From NCBI RefSeq assembly GCF_041361345.1, contig NZ_JBGKAD010000001.1:2170001-2234000 (forward strand): DNA of 64,000 nt, read 5' to 3'. The stretch is from Halobaculum sp. MBLA0147 (GTDB lineage: Archaea; Halobacteriota; Halobacteria; Halobacteriales; Haloferacaceae). Below the pieces are notes generated by a model. That model was not told the origin of the DNA. It saw only the letters and a list, made by a program, of their open reading frames with translations, and searched no databases. Position 1 is the first letter of the stretch. Each line of letters begins with the position of its first letter. A program made the position numbers and the translations under genes. Shown piece by piece: positions 42,896-52,442 of this stretch.

Positions 42896-43449
42896 TGTCG
42901 ACGCCGGTCGACGTACTCGACACACAGATTCTCGTCTACGGGGCCACCGAGTCCGAGCAGTGGGCTGTCGACATTCTCGAGGAGTTACTGTGCGGGGATC
43001 GGGTTGCGTACATTCCCCGTTACGTGCTCGCGGAGTTCGCGCGTGTGATGCGGACCGAGTTTGTCGAGCCAGCCCGGTTTGTCATCGAATCACTCGGTCG
43101 AAGCGACACCGTTGCTGCTGCCCACATTCGTCAAGTCGCAGACATCGATATTCCGACGACACGGAACACGGCGACTGCACGAACACTGGCAAGAGTCTGT
43201 GACATGGAACCGAAAGACGCACCGGTGTTGGCCGCCGCTGCGAACCTCTCTGAGTTTCTCACGACAGTCAATACTGACCACTCGAACGTCCGGCTCGCCG
43301 AGGCGTACGTACTGTTGAACATCCTGGATAGAGCAGGTGTCAACCCAGATCAGGTGTATCCACGGCTCCTCACGAACGAGCAGCCGTTCGTCGGCCGACC
43401 GCTCTCTGATCTGCGTCTCGGTCGGCTGACGATCAAGCACGTCCCTTAG
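42895..43449 (+). CDS. PIN-domain protein, VapC-like toxin
   Basis: A 184-residue PIN-domain protein. Acidic residues expected in the metal site are present: VDVLDTQILVYGA (first Asp), YVLAEFARVM (Glu), EPKDAPVLAAA (Asp) and TVNTDHSNV (Asp). VapC toxins of this kind cleave RNA, often tRNA. The ATG at 42895 overlaps the preceding stop (TGATG); a GTG one codon earlier is possible. After the PIN core there is an extra tail of about 45 residues. Coupling to a small acidic upstream protein supports a toxin-antitoxin pair. Confidence 0.78.
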   Translation: MSTPVDVLDTQILVYGATESEQWAVDILEELLCGDRVAYIPRYVLAEFARVMRTEFVEPARFVIESLGRSDTVAAAHIRQVADIDIPTTRNTATARTLARVCDMEPKDAPVLAAAANLSEFLTTVNTDHSNVRLAEAYVLLNILDRAGVNPDQVYPRLLTNEQPFVGRPLSDLRLGRLTIKHVP

Positions 43450-43501
43450 TGTGGGTTCTCTCCCGTCCAGCGAGGCCTCCGGGAGAGATTTCCGTGGTCG
43501 A

Positions 43502-45820
43502 TCACGACCCCCGACGCAGTCGCCCGAGCACCGGCAGGTCGTCGTGAACCAGTCCGTCGACCGTCTCGACGACGCGTTCGGCCTCGGTCGCGGAGACGCC
43601 GGCGCCGTAGTGGGCGCGCTCGAACGTCCGAGCGACGCGCTCGGCGTCGCCGTCGAGTCCGCGGTGTCGCATCGCGGCGACGTACTGCCGTGGCGTCTCG
43701 CCGGGCCGTCGCTGGCGGTAACGGCGCTCTGCGAGCCCTTCGAGTCGCCGGTAGGCTCGTTCGACGGCCGCGTCCGGCTCGTCGAACGACGGCTGGTACA
43801 CCAGCCAGAGGAACCGGTAGGCACGACTCGTGAGGCCGAACCGTCGCGCACTCGCGACCGCACCCACGAGTGCGGCGAGTCCCAACACCGCCTCGCGGCG
43901 CGTCGGGAGCGGACTGCCGTCGTCGGACTCGCTCTCGCCGGTCCCGGTGGTCGTCACACCCAACTCCGCACCGAAGTCGCCGGGGTCGGCACTCGCGTTA
44001 CTCGCCGTCGCCGAGCCGGCGATCTGCGCGAGTCCACGCGGGGTCCCGGGGTCACCCGGGTCCGTCGCGGGCGTCTCGTCGACGGTCACCGTCGGCGGCG
44101 GCGTGGTGTACACGCCGTCCGCGGAGCCGTTCAGGTCGACCCCCGACGTGCCGCTGGCGCGAGCCGACTCGACGGCGGACCGCTCGGCCGCACTACGCTC
44201 CGTCGCGGGTGTCGGGTCGAACCGCACCCACCCGACGTCCGGGAAGTACACTTCGACCCAGGCGTGTGAGTCCAACCCGCGGACGACGTACTCCTCGGGC
44301 CCGACGCGCTGCCCGGTCGTGTAGCCGGTGACGAACCGTGCCGGGATCCCCTGGGTGCGCAGCATCGTCACCATCGCCGTCGCGAAGTACGTACAGTAGC
44401 CCGCGTCTCGCTCGAACAGGAACGTCTCCGCGATGTTCCCGCCGGGGTTGGGGACGTCCAGCGAGTACTCCTTCGTCGACTCCAGGTACCGCTCGACGGC
44501 GACCGCGGCGTCGTACGGTGTCGACGCACCCGCCTCGGAGAGCACCTCTGCCGTCCGCTCGTCGACGCGCTCGGCGGTGCTGTCCGGTGTCCGCGTGTAC
44601 CGGGCGTACAACTCGGACGGGTAGTCGGTGCCGGCGCGGCGGAGTTCGCCGGTCGTGTACTCCGGTCGCTCGGAGACGACGGTGTACGTCTCGTTGTCCT
44701 GCAGCGACGTGGCGGGTGCGAACCCGTCGTTGCTCGTCACCTGTGTGATCTCCCGTGTCTCGCCGCTGATGCTCGTCGGCCGCCACAGCGCCGGGATCGC
44801 GCCGAACGACCCCTTCACCGTGTACGTCTGCTCGACGGAGACGCTCTCACCCGGCGGCCCCTCTACCGTCCCGGTGTACTGTGTGGACTCGCCGCTGCGG
44901 ACCCAGCCGCTGCCGGTGTAGCGGTCGTACGAGCCGACGCGCCAGTACCCCGGCTCCTCGGACTCGACGGTGAACCGCACCTCCGGCGAGAGGGTGATGC
45001 TCCCGAGCACGGACACTCGGTCGCTGTTGGCGACGAGACTCGACTCGACGGACGGCGACGGGCCGCCCGGCACGACCGGGTTCGCGCCGCCGCCGACCAC
45101 CGTCAGCGAGGTGACGACGACCATCGCGGCGACGATCACCGCGACGGTGTCCCACTGCGCCTCCAGTCCCCGCAGTCCGGCCGTCGAGAGCCCGGCGAGC
45201 CCGAGGGTGAGCGCGCCGCCGACCGCGGCGGCCAACGCGAGACCGGCACCGGCGTCGCTCGTGAGGACGAAGAAGGCGGTCGTCGCGGTGGCGACCGTCG
45301 CCGCCCAGACGTGCCGTCGCCGGCCGACGAGGTACGCGACGAGGAACGTCGGCCCGGGGACGAGCGTCACCGCCCACGTCCCGGCGTTGATCAGCCGCAG
45401 GACCGAGAGTCCGGACACCAGCGCGAACACGTCCTGCAGGACGCGGCTGGCGGTGAACAGCGCCCGTTGACTCTCCGGGACGGAGAGGAAGTACGCGACG
45501 AGCCCGAGCGCGAACCCGCCGACGGCCACCGCGAGCGCGGTTCGCTCGCGCAGCTGGGTGGCCGCGACGAGCCCCAGCGTGGCGGTCACGCCGACCTCGA
45601 GCAGGAGGAACTCACCGCCGCCGACCACGTCGGTGATCCCGTAGAAGGCGGCGACGAACGCCCCCGTGGCGAGCACCACGCCCACCGTCGGCGGCGACCG
45701 CACCGCCCCCAGAACCGCCGACCCATCGTCGTCCGTCTCCGGTTCCGTGGTCCGCCGTCCGCTGTGGGTCCTCCCGCCGGTCGACACACGACTCCCGGGC
45801 TCCGGGCGTGCGCGGCTCAC
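43502..45820 (-). CDS. Membrane transglutaminase-like protein (TgpA/DUF3488 type)
   Basis: A 772-residue protein. Seven or so membrane helices fill residues 35-240; an extracellular transglutaminase-like domain follows with the triad Cys in GYCTYFATAMVTMLRTQGIP, His in LDSHAWVEVYFPDVGW and Asp in VRFDPTPA. A further membrane helix lies near 645 and a DUF4129-like helical tail closes the protein (ERRYRQRRPGETPRQYVAAM). The GTG start overlaps the DUF58 gene's stop (GTGA). Together with DUF58 and MoxR genes this is the widespread MoxR-DUF58-transglutaminase cluster, thought to mature surface proteins or peptides. Confidence 0.88.
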   Translation of the reverse strand: MSRARPEPGSRVSTGGRTHSGRRTTEPETDDDGSAVLGAVRSPPTVGVVLATGAFVAAFYGITDVVGGGEFLLLEVGVTATLGLVAATQLRERTALAVAVGGFALGLVAYFLSVPESQRALFTASRVLQDVFALVSGLSVLRLINAGTWAVTLVPGPTFLVAYLVGRRRHVWAATVATATTAFFVLTSDAGAGLALAAAVGGALTLGLAGLSTAGLRGLEAQWDTVAVIVAAMVVVTSLTVVGGGANPVVPGGPSPSVESSLVANSDRVSVLGSITLSPEVRFTVESEEPGYWRVGSYDRYTGSGWVRSGESTQYTGTVEGPPGESVSVEQTYTVKGSFGAIPALWRPTSISGETREITQVTSNDGFAPATSLQDNETYTVVSERPEYTTGELRRAGTDYPSELYARYTRTPDSTAERVDERTAEVLSEAGASTPYDAAVAVERYLESTKEYSLDVPNPGGNIAETFLFERDAGYCTYFATAMVTMLRTQGIPARFVTGYTTGQRVGPEEYVVRGLDSHAWVEVYFPDVGWVRFDPTPATERSAAERSAVESARASGTSGVDLNGSADGVYTTPPPTVTVDETPATDPGDPGTPRGLAQIAGSATASNASADPGDFGAELGVTTTGTGESESDDGSPLPTRREAVLGLAALVGAVASARRFGLTSRAYRFLWLVYQPSFDEPDAAVERAYRRLEGLAERRYRQRRPGETPRQYVAAMRHRGLDGDAERVARTFERAHYGAGVSATEAERVVETVDGLVHDDLPVLGRLRRGS

Positions 45821-46890
45821 GCCGCCACCTCCCGCCCGTCGTCCGGTCGCGGGGCGGTGTGGTCGGTCGAGAGTCGCGTGGCCGGTGCGCGGTCCGCACG
45901 CAGCGACTCGAAGGTCGTCTCGCTGTCGCCGACCGTGATCGTCGTCTCCGACTCCGTCCCGAACACGACCACGTCGGCGTCCTCCGTCCGGACGCGACCG
46001 GGACCGACGGTCGCGAGTCGTTCGAGCAGCTGGGTTCGACTCCCGCGGTCGGACCCGGCGGTGACGGCGCCGCCGGGCAGCGTCACCTCGACGGGGACGC
46101 CGTCCTCGATCAGCGTGAGCGCCAGCGAGGCGGTCGCCGAGGCCATCCCGTCGGCACCGCCGGCCTCTGCGCCGGCCGCCAGCGTCACCGCCTCCGTCTC
46201 CGCCTCCGCGGCGAACTCCTTGACGATCAGTTCGTCGCGTTTCGCGGTCGTCTTCCAGTGCACGTCCCGCAGCGAGTCGCCGTCCGTGTACTCGCGCAGG
46301 CGGTCGAACTCGGAGCGCTCCTCGTGGATGCCCGTCTCGTGGAGCGCACGCAGGTCGCGACGCGCCCACCGCGCGATGGCGAACAGTTCCGGGTACGCCA
46401 ACACGGTGTCGGTCCCGTCCGTCTCCAACTCCCGCTCCAGCAGTCCGAGCACGTCGCGAGCGGCGACGGTCGCCGGACCGAGAACGTGCTCACCGCGGGC
46501 TTCGTACGTCACCTCGTAGGTGACGGGTTCGCTCCCGACGACGGTCTCCACCGTGGTATCCTCGGCGGAGACGCCGTCCGGCAGCGTCTCCGTGACCCGA
46601 CCGACGAACGGCCGCGCGAGCGGTTCGGCGGTCCCGCCGACGCCGCTGCGTTCCACGAAGTCCAGTTCCACGGTCCCGCCGCGACCGACGTGGTCGTCGC
46701 CGGGCGTCTCCCGGACGGCCTCGGGGGCCGTCGCCCGCGACACTTGGAAGTACGCGGCGACCAGCGCCACGACGCCGGGGACCACCAGCGCGTTCAGCGC
46801 TCGCGGGCCGTACAGTGCCGCGGAGCCGACCGCGAGCACGCAGCCGACGAGCACCGCCTTGCCGCGTCGTGTGAGTCGCACGTCCACCAC
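45817..46890 (-). CDS. DUF58 domain protein
   Basis: A 357-residue protein with two N-terminal membrane helices (GKAVLVGCVLAVGSAALYGP and ALVVPGVVALVAAYFQ). A beta-rich segment follows, then the DUF58 signature FDRLREYTDGDSLRDVHWKT near residues 193-212 and a von Willebrand A-like C-terminal part. The start is one of three in-frame GTG codons; the first is used, but the one three codons on is as likely. The stop overlaps the transglutaminase-like gene and the gene begins just after moxR. It acts with the MoxR ATPase. Confidence 0.88.
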   Translation of the reverse strand: MVDVRLTRRGKAVLVGCVLAVGSAALYGPRALNALVVPGVVALVAAYFQVSRATAPEAVRETPGDDHVGRGGTVELDFVERSGVGGTAEPLARPFVGRVTETLPDGVSAEDTTVETVVGSEPVTYEVTYEARGEHVLGPATVAARDVLGLLERELETDGTDTVLAYPELFAIARWARRDLRALHETGIHEERSEFDRLREYTDGDSLRDVHWKTTAKRDELIVKEFAAEAETEAVTLAAGAEAGGADGMASATASLALTLIEDGVPVEVTLPGGAVTAGSDRGSRTQLLERLATVGPGRVRTEDADVVVFGTESETTITVGDSETTFESLRADRAPATRLSTDHTAPRPDDGREVAA

Positions 46891-46891
46891 C

Positions 46892-47857
46892 TCACTCGAC
46901 CGGGACGGACTCGAGGGCGGCCTCGGTCACGTCGAGTCCCGTCTCGCTGCCCGTCCGCGGTCTGATCCGGTGTGGGAACACGGTCTGGGCCTCCGTCTGT
47001 ACGTCGTCGGGGATCACGTAGCCGCGGCCGTCGACGACCGCTCGGGCCTGCGAGGCGCGGACGAGCGCGATACTCCCACGCGGACTGACGCCGAGTTGGG
47101 CGTTCTGGCGAGTGTAGTTGGCCAACTCCGTCACGTACGACCGGATCGGCTCGGAGACCTCCACGTCCCCGACCGTCTCGCGTGCACTCTGTAGACCGGC
47201 GGTCGTCGCCACCGGCTCCAACGACTCGATCGGGTGGTGGCCGGCCGTCCGGTCGAGCATCACGGTCTCGTCGTCGACGTCCGGGTAGCCGAGCCGGAGT
47301 TTCTTCATGAAGCGGTCGATCTCCGCCATCGGGAGTTCGTACGTTCGCCCCGGCTCCACGTCGTTCTGGGTGGCGATGACGGTGAACGGCTCCGCCAACT
47401 CGCGCGTGTCGCCGTCGACGGTCACCTGTGTCTCCTCCATCGCCTCCAGCAACGCCGACTGTGTCTTCGGCGGTGCGCGGTTGATCTCGTCGCCCAACAC
47501 GACGTTGGCGAACACCGGTCCCGGGCGGAACTCGAACTCCTGGCTCTTCTGGTTGAACACGTTCGTCCCGGTCACGTCCGCCGGGAGGAGGTCCGGAGTG
47601 AACTGGACCCGTTTGAACTCGCAGTCGACCGAGCGGGCGATCGACCGCGCGAGCATCGTCTTCCCGACACCCGGGACGTCTTCCAAGAGGAGGTGACCGC
47701 GCGCGAGGACGGTGACGAGGATGTGTTCGATGGCGTCGTCGTGGCCGACGATCACGTCGGCGACGTTGTCTGCGACCCGCGCGACGAGGTCTGCCGCCTC
47801 GTCGACGGGGAGTGCGGTGCGCTCGTCGGCGTCGATGTCGACATCACTCTCGCTCAT
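46892..47857 (-). CDS. moxR: MoxR-type AAA+ ATPase
   Basis: A 321-residue AAA+ ATPase. Walker A lies in EDVPGVGKTMLARS and Walker B in VVLGDEINRAPPKTQSALLE, followed by sensor 1 ATQNDVE and the arginine-bearing C-terminal lid (LGVSPRGSIALVRASQA). MoxR proteins are chaperone-like ATPases that work with DUF58/VWA partners. It is the first gene of the leftward operon; its ATG follows an acidic N-terminus. The downstream DUF58 gene starts immediately after its stop. Confidence 0.93.
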   Translation of the reverse strand: MSESDVDIDADERTALPVDEAADLVARVADNVADVIVGHDDAIEHILVTVLARGHLLLEDVPGVGKTMLARSIARSVDCEFKRVQFTPDLLPADVTGTNVFNQKSQEFEFRPGPVFANVVLGDEINRAPPKTQSALLEAMEETQVTVDGDTRELAEPFTVIATQNDVEPGRTYELPMAEIDRFMKKLRLGYPDVDDETVMLDRTAGHHPIESLEPVATTAGLQSARETVGDVEVSEPIRSYVTELANYTRQNAQLGVSPRGSIALVRASQARAVVDGRGYVIPDDVQTEAQTVFPHRIRPRTGSETGLDVTEAALESVPVE

Positions 47858-48230
47858 TGGTCTCTGGGGGGACCCTCCCCCACGTGTGTCTTGTGGGATC
47901 GAGTCACAGACGAGCACTGGGGACGGAGCTACCTAACACTGCCGGGACACGGCGTCGGACACTCCAGACCGTCCACACGCCGCGTCGGACGCGCTCGCCC
48001 ACAGCCGGTGGTCTCGCGGTGGTCGACGCGACCGTCGCGTCTGGGTCTGCGTCCGAGTGTCGCACCTGGGTCTGCGCCCAGGTGTCGCGTGTCACGACGT
48101 TGTCACTCTTCCGTCGCGAGCGCGTCAGACGCGTGGCTGCCGTCCGTCGGACGTGTCGCCGTCGGGCGGCCGTCGGGAGGTACCCCTAAGTGGATTCACT
48201 CACAGACACTGGTAACTCGGTGGAAACGAC
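47858..48230. other. 373-bp divergent gap with hairpin and short repeats
   Basis: No gene is supported. TGGGGG/CCCCCA around a GACCCT loop (near 47867) forms a hairpin just before moxR. A 25-bp direct repeat (48038-48062 and 48063-48087, core CTGGGTCTGCG) lies in the middle. The right edge holds CCCTAAGTGG, a weak promoter for the methylase-like gene. Confidence 0.5.
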
Positions 48231-50660
48231 GTGAGTTCGACAGAGCAGGTTGGGTTCGTCGAGCGGGTGGTGAGCGCGTGTGAACGCGTCGAGTCGTCGC
48301 TGGGTCGGGGGAAGACCGGGCCGGCGACGGCGACGGCGATCCGCGAGGCGGTGTTCGAGGACGTGTTGGGGTACGACGCCGCGGCGGCGAGTCAGTCCGG
48401 CGGCGTCGTCCGGTTCGCCGTCGACGGGCGGGTGGCGGTCGTCCTCGCCGCGGCGGGGCGGGGAGCGGACGCGACGGCGGTCGTCGAGCCCGCCTTCGCC
48501 GCCGCGGCCGGGACCCCCGCTCGGTTCGTCGTCGCCGCCACGCCGTCGCGCCTGCTCGTGTACGAACGGCTGGACGGGGACGCCGCGGCGGGTGATCCGG
48601 TCGGTGCGGCCGAGTCGGGCGACGCGGCCGACGCGAGAGCGGCGGACGGCGACGACCCGGTGGAGACGATCCGTGGTACACCGGCGCGTCGTCGCGCGGA
48701 CGTGTCGCTCGCGGAGACGGTGGCCGCGGCGCGTCGCGGCCCGCCGTCGGAGACGCTGGACCCCGCTCGCCAACTGCAACTGGCGAAGTTGCGCGTCCTC
48801 CGCGTCGACGCGCTCACAGACGGGACACACGACGAACGCGGCGGGGGGGAGCCAGCGGTCGACCCCGCCGACGACGGTGGGTCGGACTCCGCCGCCGGCG
48901 ACACGGAGACGGGAACTGCCGGAAGCGACGGCGACACAGAGGCGAGTGCGGGCGACGGTGGGGGACCGGAGGGAGCAGTGGACGACACCACGCCGGCGGT
49001 GACTGCGGACGACACAATGTCGGAGACGACCGCGACCACCACGCCGGAGACGGACGCCGAAGGCGACGCGCTCGTGGCGACGGCGCTCGACTGTCTGGAG
49101 CAGGAACTGGTCCCGGCCGTCGGGCGCGCTCACGAGACCGTCTCGGCGGAGATCGACGACTTCGAGGGCGACCGCGAGGCGGCGACGACCGCGATCGAGC
49201 ACGCGCTGGCGAGCGCGGAACCCGACGCCGCCGGCCCCGCACGCCGTCGCCTCGTCGAGGTCGACGCGGCCGCCGAGCCCGCCAGGCGGCTCCGTGCCGC
49301 CTACGGCTCGTGGGTGCGCGGCGCGCGTCGCACCGGGTTCACGCCTGGCGAGAACCGTCGTGCGTTCGTCCGCGTCACCGCCGCCGCGCTCCTCGACGAC
49401 CTGTTGCTCGGCCGAGCACTGGCGGCCAACGGTGTCGTCCCGGAGCTGTCGGCCGGCGAGGGACGGCGGCGACTCCGCGAGACGTGGGCGGCGTCGGGGC
49501 TCGACCGCGACGCGAGCGACGTGATCGCCGCGGCCCGCGAGGCACGACGGCCGACCGTCGAACGCGCGACCCCGGACCCCGCCGACTGGCTGCTCGCACA
49601 CGCCGGGAGCGAGACGGACACGGGACAGGAGCGGGTCGCGGACGCGCTCGCCGCGACGATGGACCGGCTCGCTGACTGTCCGTTCCCGTCGTCACCGGCC
49701 CGAATCGCGGCGGCGTACGACGATCTCCGTCGGCAGTGGGACGTGCCCGCGGTCGCGACCGGCGACGATCCACCTGCCGTGTCGGGGACGGACCCGACGA
49801 CGGACACGCCGTCGTTCCCGGAGGCCGTCTGTGACCGACTGTGGGGCGACGAGGGTGTCCGCGGTGCGGCGCCGGCGGTCGTCGACCCGGCGTGTGGCGA
49901 CGGGCGGTACCTCGTCGCCGCCGCGGCGCGCCTCCGCGAGCGGCTGGCCGACGCCTCCCCGACGGCACGCCTACGAGCCGTCCGCGGGTCGCTCACCGGG
50001 GTCGACCCGGACCCGCTGGCGTGTCGCGTCACGGAGACGCGGCTGTGGCTCGAACTGCTGCCGGACCTCGTCGCGGCCACACGCGAGTCGTCGGACCTCG
50101 CGCTGGAGCCGCTGCGTGTGTTCCGGACGGACCCGTTGGCGGCGGGTCACGACGGCCGCCCACCGGCACCGGACGCGCTGACCGGGCGGCGGTACGACGT
50201 CGTGCTCGGGCGGTTCCCGACGGTGTTGCGGCGCGCGGTTCCGGACGGTCCGGCTGCGGCGGCGTACGCCGACTACGAGACGGCGTACTACACCTACGAC
50301 CTCTCGGCGCTGTACCTCGAACGCGTCGCGGACTGGCTCGCTCCCGGCGGCCGACTCGCCGCCGTCGTCGCCGGGCGGTTCCGCGACACCCGGTTCGGCG
50401 AGAAGACGCGCGAGCGACTGCCGGGGTGGTACGACCTCGCGGAGCTGCGCGAGCTCCCGGGGTCGGCACCCGGCGGGTCGCCGCTGCTCGTGGTCGCGCG
50501 CCGGCGCGAGTCGACGGCGACCGATCCGGCGGCACGGCGCCCGGCGGACGGGCACGTCACCGTCGCGGCCGGCCTCGACGCCGCTGGCGAACAACTCCCG
50601 GCGGCGGTGTTCGACGCCGACGAGTGGCCCGTCGGAGCGGACGGCGATTCGGACGGGTGA
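48231..50660 (+). CDS. Degenerate Eco57I-like DNA methylase homologue
   Basis: An 809-residue protein. The N-terminus (AIREAVFEDVLGYD, VVRFAVDGRVAVVLAAAG) resembles restriction-type N-terminal domains. A helical middle and two acidic low-complexity stretches (about 120-150 and 200-265) follow. The C-terminal third has an adenine-methyltransferase fold: motif I VVDPACGDGRYLV near 551 and GVDPDPLACRVTETRLWLEL. The catalytic motif NPPY is replaced by GRFP in YDVVLGRFPTVL near 657. The later context (DLSALYLERVADWLAPGGRL) is still Eco57I-like. It is probably unable to methylate DNA by the usual route. The start is GTG. Confidence 0.7.
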   Translation: MSSTEQVGFVERVVSACERVESSLGRGKTGPATATAIREAVFEDVLGYDAAAASQSGGVVRFAVDGRVAVVLAAAGRGADATAVVEPAFAAAAGTPARFVVAATPSRLLVYERLDGDAAAGDPVGAAESGDAADARAADGDDPVETIRGTPARRRADVSLAETVAAARRGPPSETLDPARQLQLAKLRVLRVDALTDGTHDERGGGEPAVDPADDGGSDSAAGDTETGTAGSDGDTEASAGDGGGPEGAVDDTTPAVTADDTMSETTATTTPETDAEGDALVATALDCLEQELVPAVGRAHETVSAEIDDFEGDREAATTAIEHALASAEPDAAGPARRRLVEVDAAAEPARRLRAAYGSWVRGARRTGFTPGENRRAFVRVTAAALLDDLLLGRALAANGVVPELSAGEGRRRLRETWAASGLDRDASDVIAAAREARRPTVERATPDPADWLLAHAGSETDTGQERVADALAATMDRLADCPFPSSPARIAAAYDDLRRQWDVPAVATGDDPPAVSGTDPTTDTPSFPEAVCDRLWGDEGVRGAAPAVVDPACGDGRYLVAAAARLRERLADASPTARLRAVRGSLTGVDPDPLACRVTETRLWLELLPDLVAATRESSDLALEPLRVFRTDPLAAGHDGRPPAPDALTGRRYDVVLGRFPTVLRRAVPDGPAAAAYADYETAYYTYDLSALYLERVADWLAPGGRLAAVVAGRFRDTRFGEKTRERLPGWYDLAELRELPGSAPGGSPLLVVARRRESTATDPAARRPADGHVTVAAGLDAAGEQLPAAVFDADEWPVGADGDSDG

Positions 50661-50846
50661 TCGGTCGCGAGTGGGGTGTGGTAGACACGCCCCGCTCGTC
50701 GCTCGCGGCCAGTGTCGCCACTCGCGGACGAACTGCCACCGAGAGAACGAACTCGGTCGGTCGTCTCGACCCGAACTACGGTCGGTCTGGCCTCGTGCCG
50801 GTCACGCGACGGTCGCGCGGCGGGGACGCCGAGCAGACGGCGCTCG

Positions 50847-51032
50847 TCACGCCTCGGCGGTCAGTCGGTAGTAGACCGCGGTGGCGAGGACGCCGGCCAG
50901 CGCCGAGGCGGCTGCGACGGGGTAGGCGGCCGCGGCCATCACCGCCAGCGGCAGGCTGGCGGCGAGGGCAGTCGTGACCAGACTCGGGTCGGTGCGGTGC
51001 GTGTCGTCGGTGGAGGGGTGCGTCGGGTGCAT
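50847..51032 (-). CDS. Small membrane protein
   Basis: A 61-residue protein with two hydrophobic helices in its last 40 residues (LVTTALAASLPLAVMAAAAY and AASALAGVLATAVYYRL) after a His/Thr/Asp-rich start. The ATG at 51030-51032 is preferred to a longer arginine-rich reading. No family is recognised. Such small paired-helix proteins are common in haloarchaea. Confidence 0.55.
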   Translation of the reverse strand: MHPTHPSTDDTHRTDPSLVTTALAASLPLAVMAAAAYPVAAASALAGVLATAVYYRLTAEA

Positions 51033-51271
51033 CTGTGTCGTGTGTCGGTGTGGTCGTGGACTCGTCGCGACGCGTCGTCGGAGACGAGTCCGGAACGGTA
51101 CGGAGCGGGGTCGGGACGGTGAGTGACGCGAGTCCGCCGCGGCGCGGGTCACACGTGCCACGGGTGTCGAGAGCGGTGTGGCCGTCGAGACGACGACCCA
51201 CGAGACTCGACGCCGCGTGTGCGACCGGCCCGCGGCGGCGGACGCGAACTGCGTCCGGCGTCAGCGACGCG

Positions 51272-51505
51272 TCACGGCGCCGGCCCGACGACGCAGTCCA
51301 CGTGCTCGCGGGGGTCGATCCGTTCGGGCAGCCCGCCGAACCGGCGGTCGCCGTCCCGGCACCCCGCACGTGCGAGAACCGTCTGGAACGAGTGGATCAC
51401 GTCGTCGTCACCTCCACCCGGTCGTATGGCCTCCTCGGACTTGAATCTCGCGTGCAGGTGGTACCACGTGACATACACACTTGCCGTCTGCGTCGCCGTT
51501 CCCAC
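51272..51505 (-). CDS. Possible small hypothetical protein
   Basis: A 77-residue frame (GGGDDDVIHSFQTVLARAGC in the middle, ERIDPREHVDCVVGPAP at the end) with a protein-like composition. It is the best candidate in the roughly 600-bp gap before the SOD gene (51033-51630). There is no recognisable family or clear promoter, so it may be noncoding. The remainder of that gap holds nothing I can name. Confidence 0.35.
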   Translation of the reverse strand: MGTATQTASVYVTWYHLHARFKSEEAIRPGGGDDDVIHSFQTVLARAGCRDGDRRFGGLPERIDPREHVDCVVGPAP

Positions 51506-51630
51506 GGCCGCCCAGACGCCTGCTCGCGCCCCGGGGCGGCAGATTCGACGACTCTACAGACGTGTCGACTCTCGTACACAAAGTCGCTTCAGAGAACGCC
51601 CAAGTCGGAGCCGGCCGTACGTCGGTCTGC

Positions 51631-52233
51631 ATGTCGGAGTACGAACTCGACCCACTCCCGTACGAGTACGACGCACTGGAACCGCACGTCTCGGAGCAGG
51701 TGCTCACCTGGCACCACGACACCCACCACCAGGGGTACGTCGACGGCTGGAACAGTGCCGAGGAGACGCTCGCGGAGAACCGCGAAGAACACGACTTCGG
51801 CTCCTCGGCGGGTGCGATCCGCGACGTGACCCACAACTCCTCGGGTCACATTCTCCACGACCTGTTCTGGCAGAACATGTCGCCGGAGGGTGGCGACGAG
51901 CCGACGGGCGACCTGGCAGACCGGATCGAGGAGGACTTCGGCTCGTACGAGGCCTGGAAGGGCGAGTTCGAGGCCGCGGCCGCGGACGCGTCCGGCTGGG
52001 CGCTGTTGGTGTACGACAGCTTCTCGAACCAGCTCCGGAACGTCGTGGTGGACAAACACGACCAGGGCGCGATCTGGGGCGGCCACCCGATCCTCGCACT
52101 GGACGTGTGGGAGCACTCCTACTACTACGACTACGGCCCGGCCCGCGGCGACTTCGTGGAGAACTTCTTCGAAGTGGTCGACTGGGAGGAGCCGAGCGCA
52201 CGCTTCGAGCAGGCGACCGAACTGTTCGAGTAA
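51631..52233 (+). CDS. sod: Superoxide dismutase, Fe/Mn type
   Basis: A 200-residue cytoplasmic Fe/Mn superoxide dismutase. Metal ligands are in place: H28 in TWHHDTHHQGYV, the second His in HILHDLFWQNM, and Asp/His in LALDVWEHSYYYDYG. Haloarchaeal enzymes of this family mostly use manganese; the choice of metal cannot be read here. The ATG gives the typical start MSEYELDPLPYEYDALEPH. It is monocistronic. A TATA box is not obvious in the upstream GC-rich sequence. Confidence 0.95.
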   Translation: MSEYELDPLPYEYDALEPHVSEQVLTWHHDTHHQGYVDGWNSAEETLAENREEHDFGSSAGAIRDVTHNSSGHILHDLFWQNMSPEGGDEPTGDLADRIEEDFGSYEAWKGEFEAAAADASGWALLVYDSFSNQLRNVVVDKHDQGAIWGGHPILALDVWEHSYYYDYGPARGDFVENFFEVVDWEEPSARFEQATELFE

Positions 52234-52442
52234 GCCGACCACGTCGCTCCGTTCCCCCGTGGCGACCGATCCCCGACAGTGGGCACACGGATCGGTCGTC
52301 GTCGCCGTTCTGCGTTCGACGGTCTATACGAGGAGCGTCCCGAGCGGCGACACGAGCGAGCGTACCGAGCGGTGACGAGACCGGACGGCATACCGAGCGG
52401 TGGCGAGAACGAGAGACGTGACCGGCGACGCGAACGAGTGGC

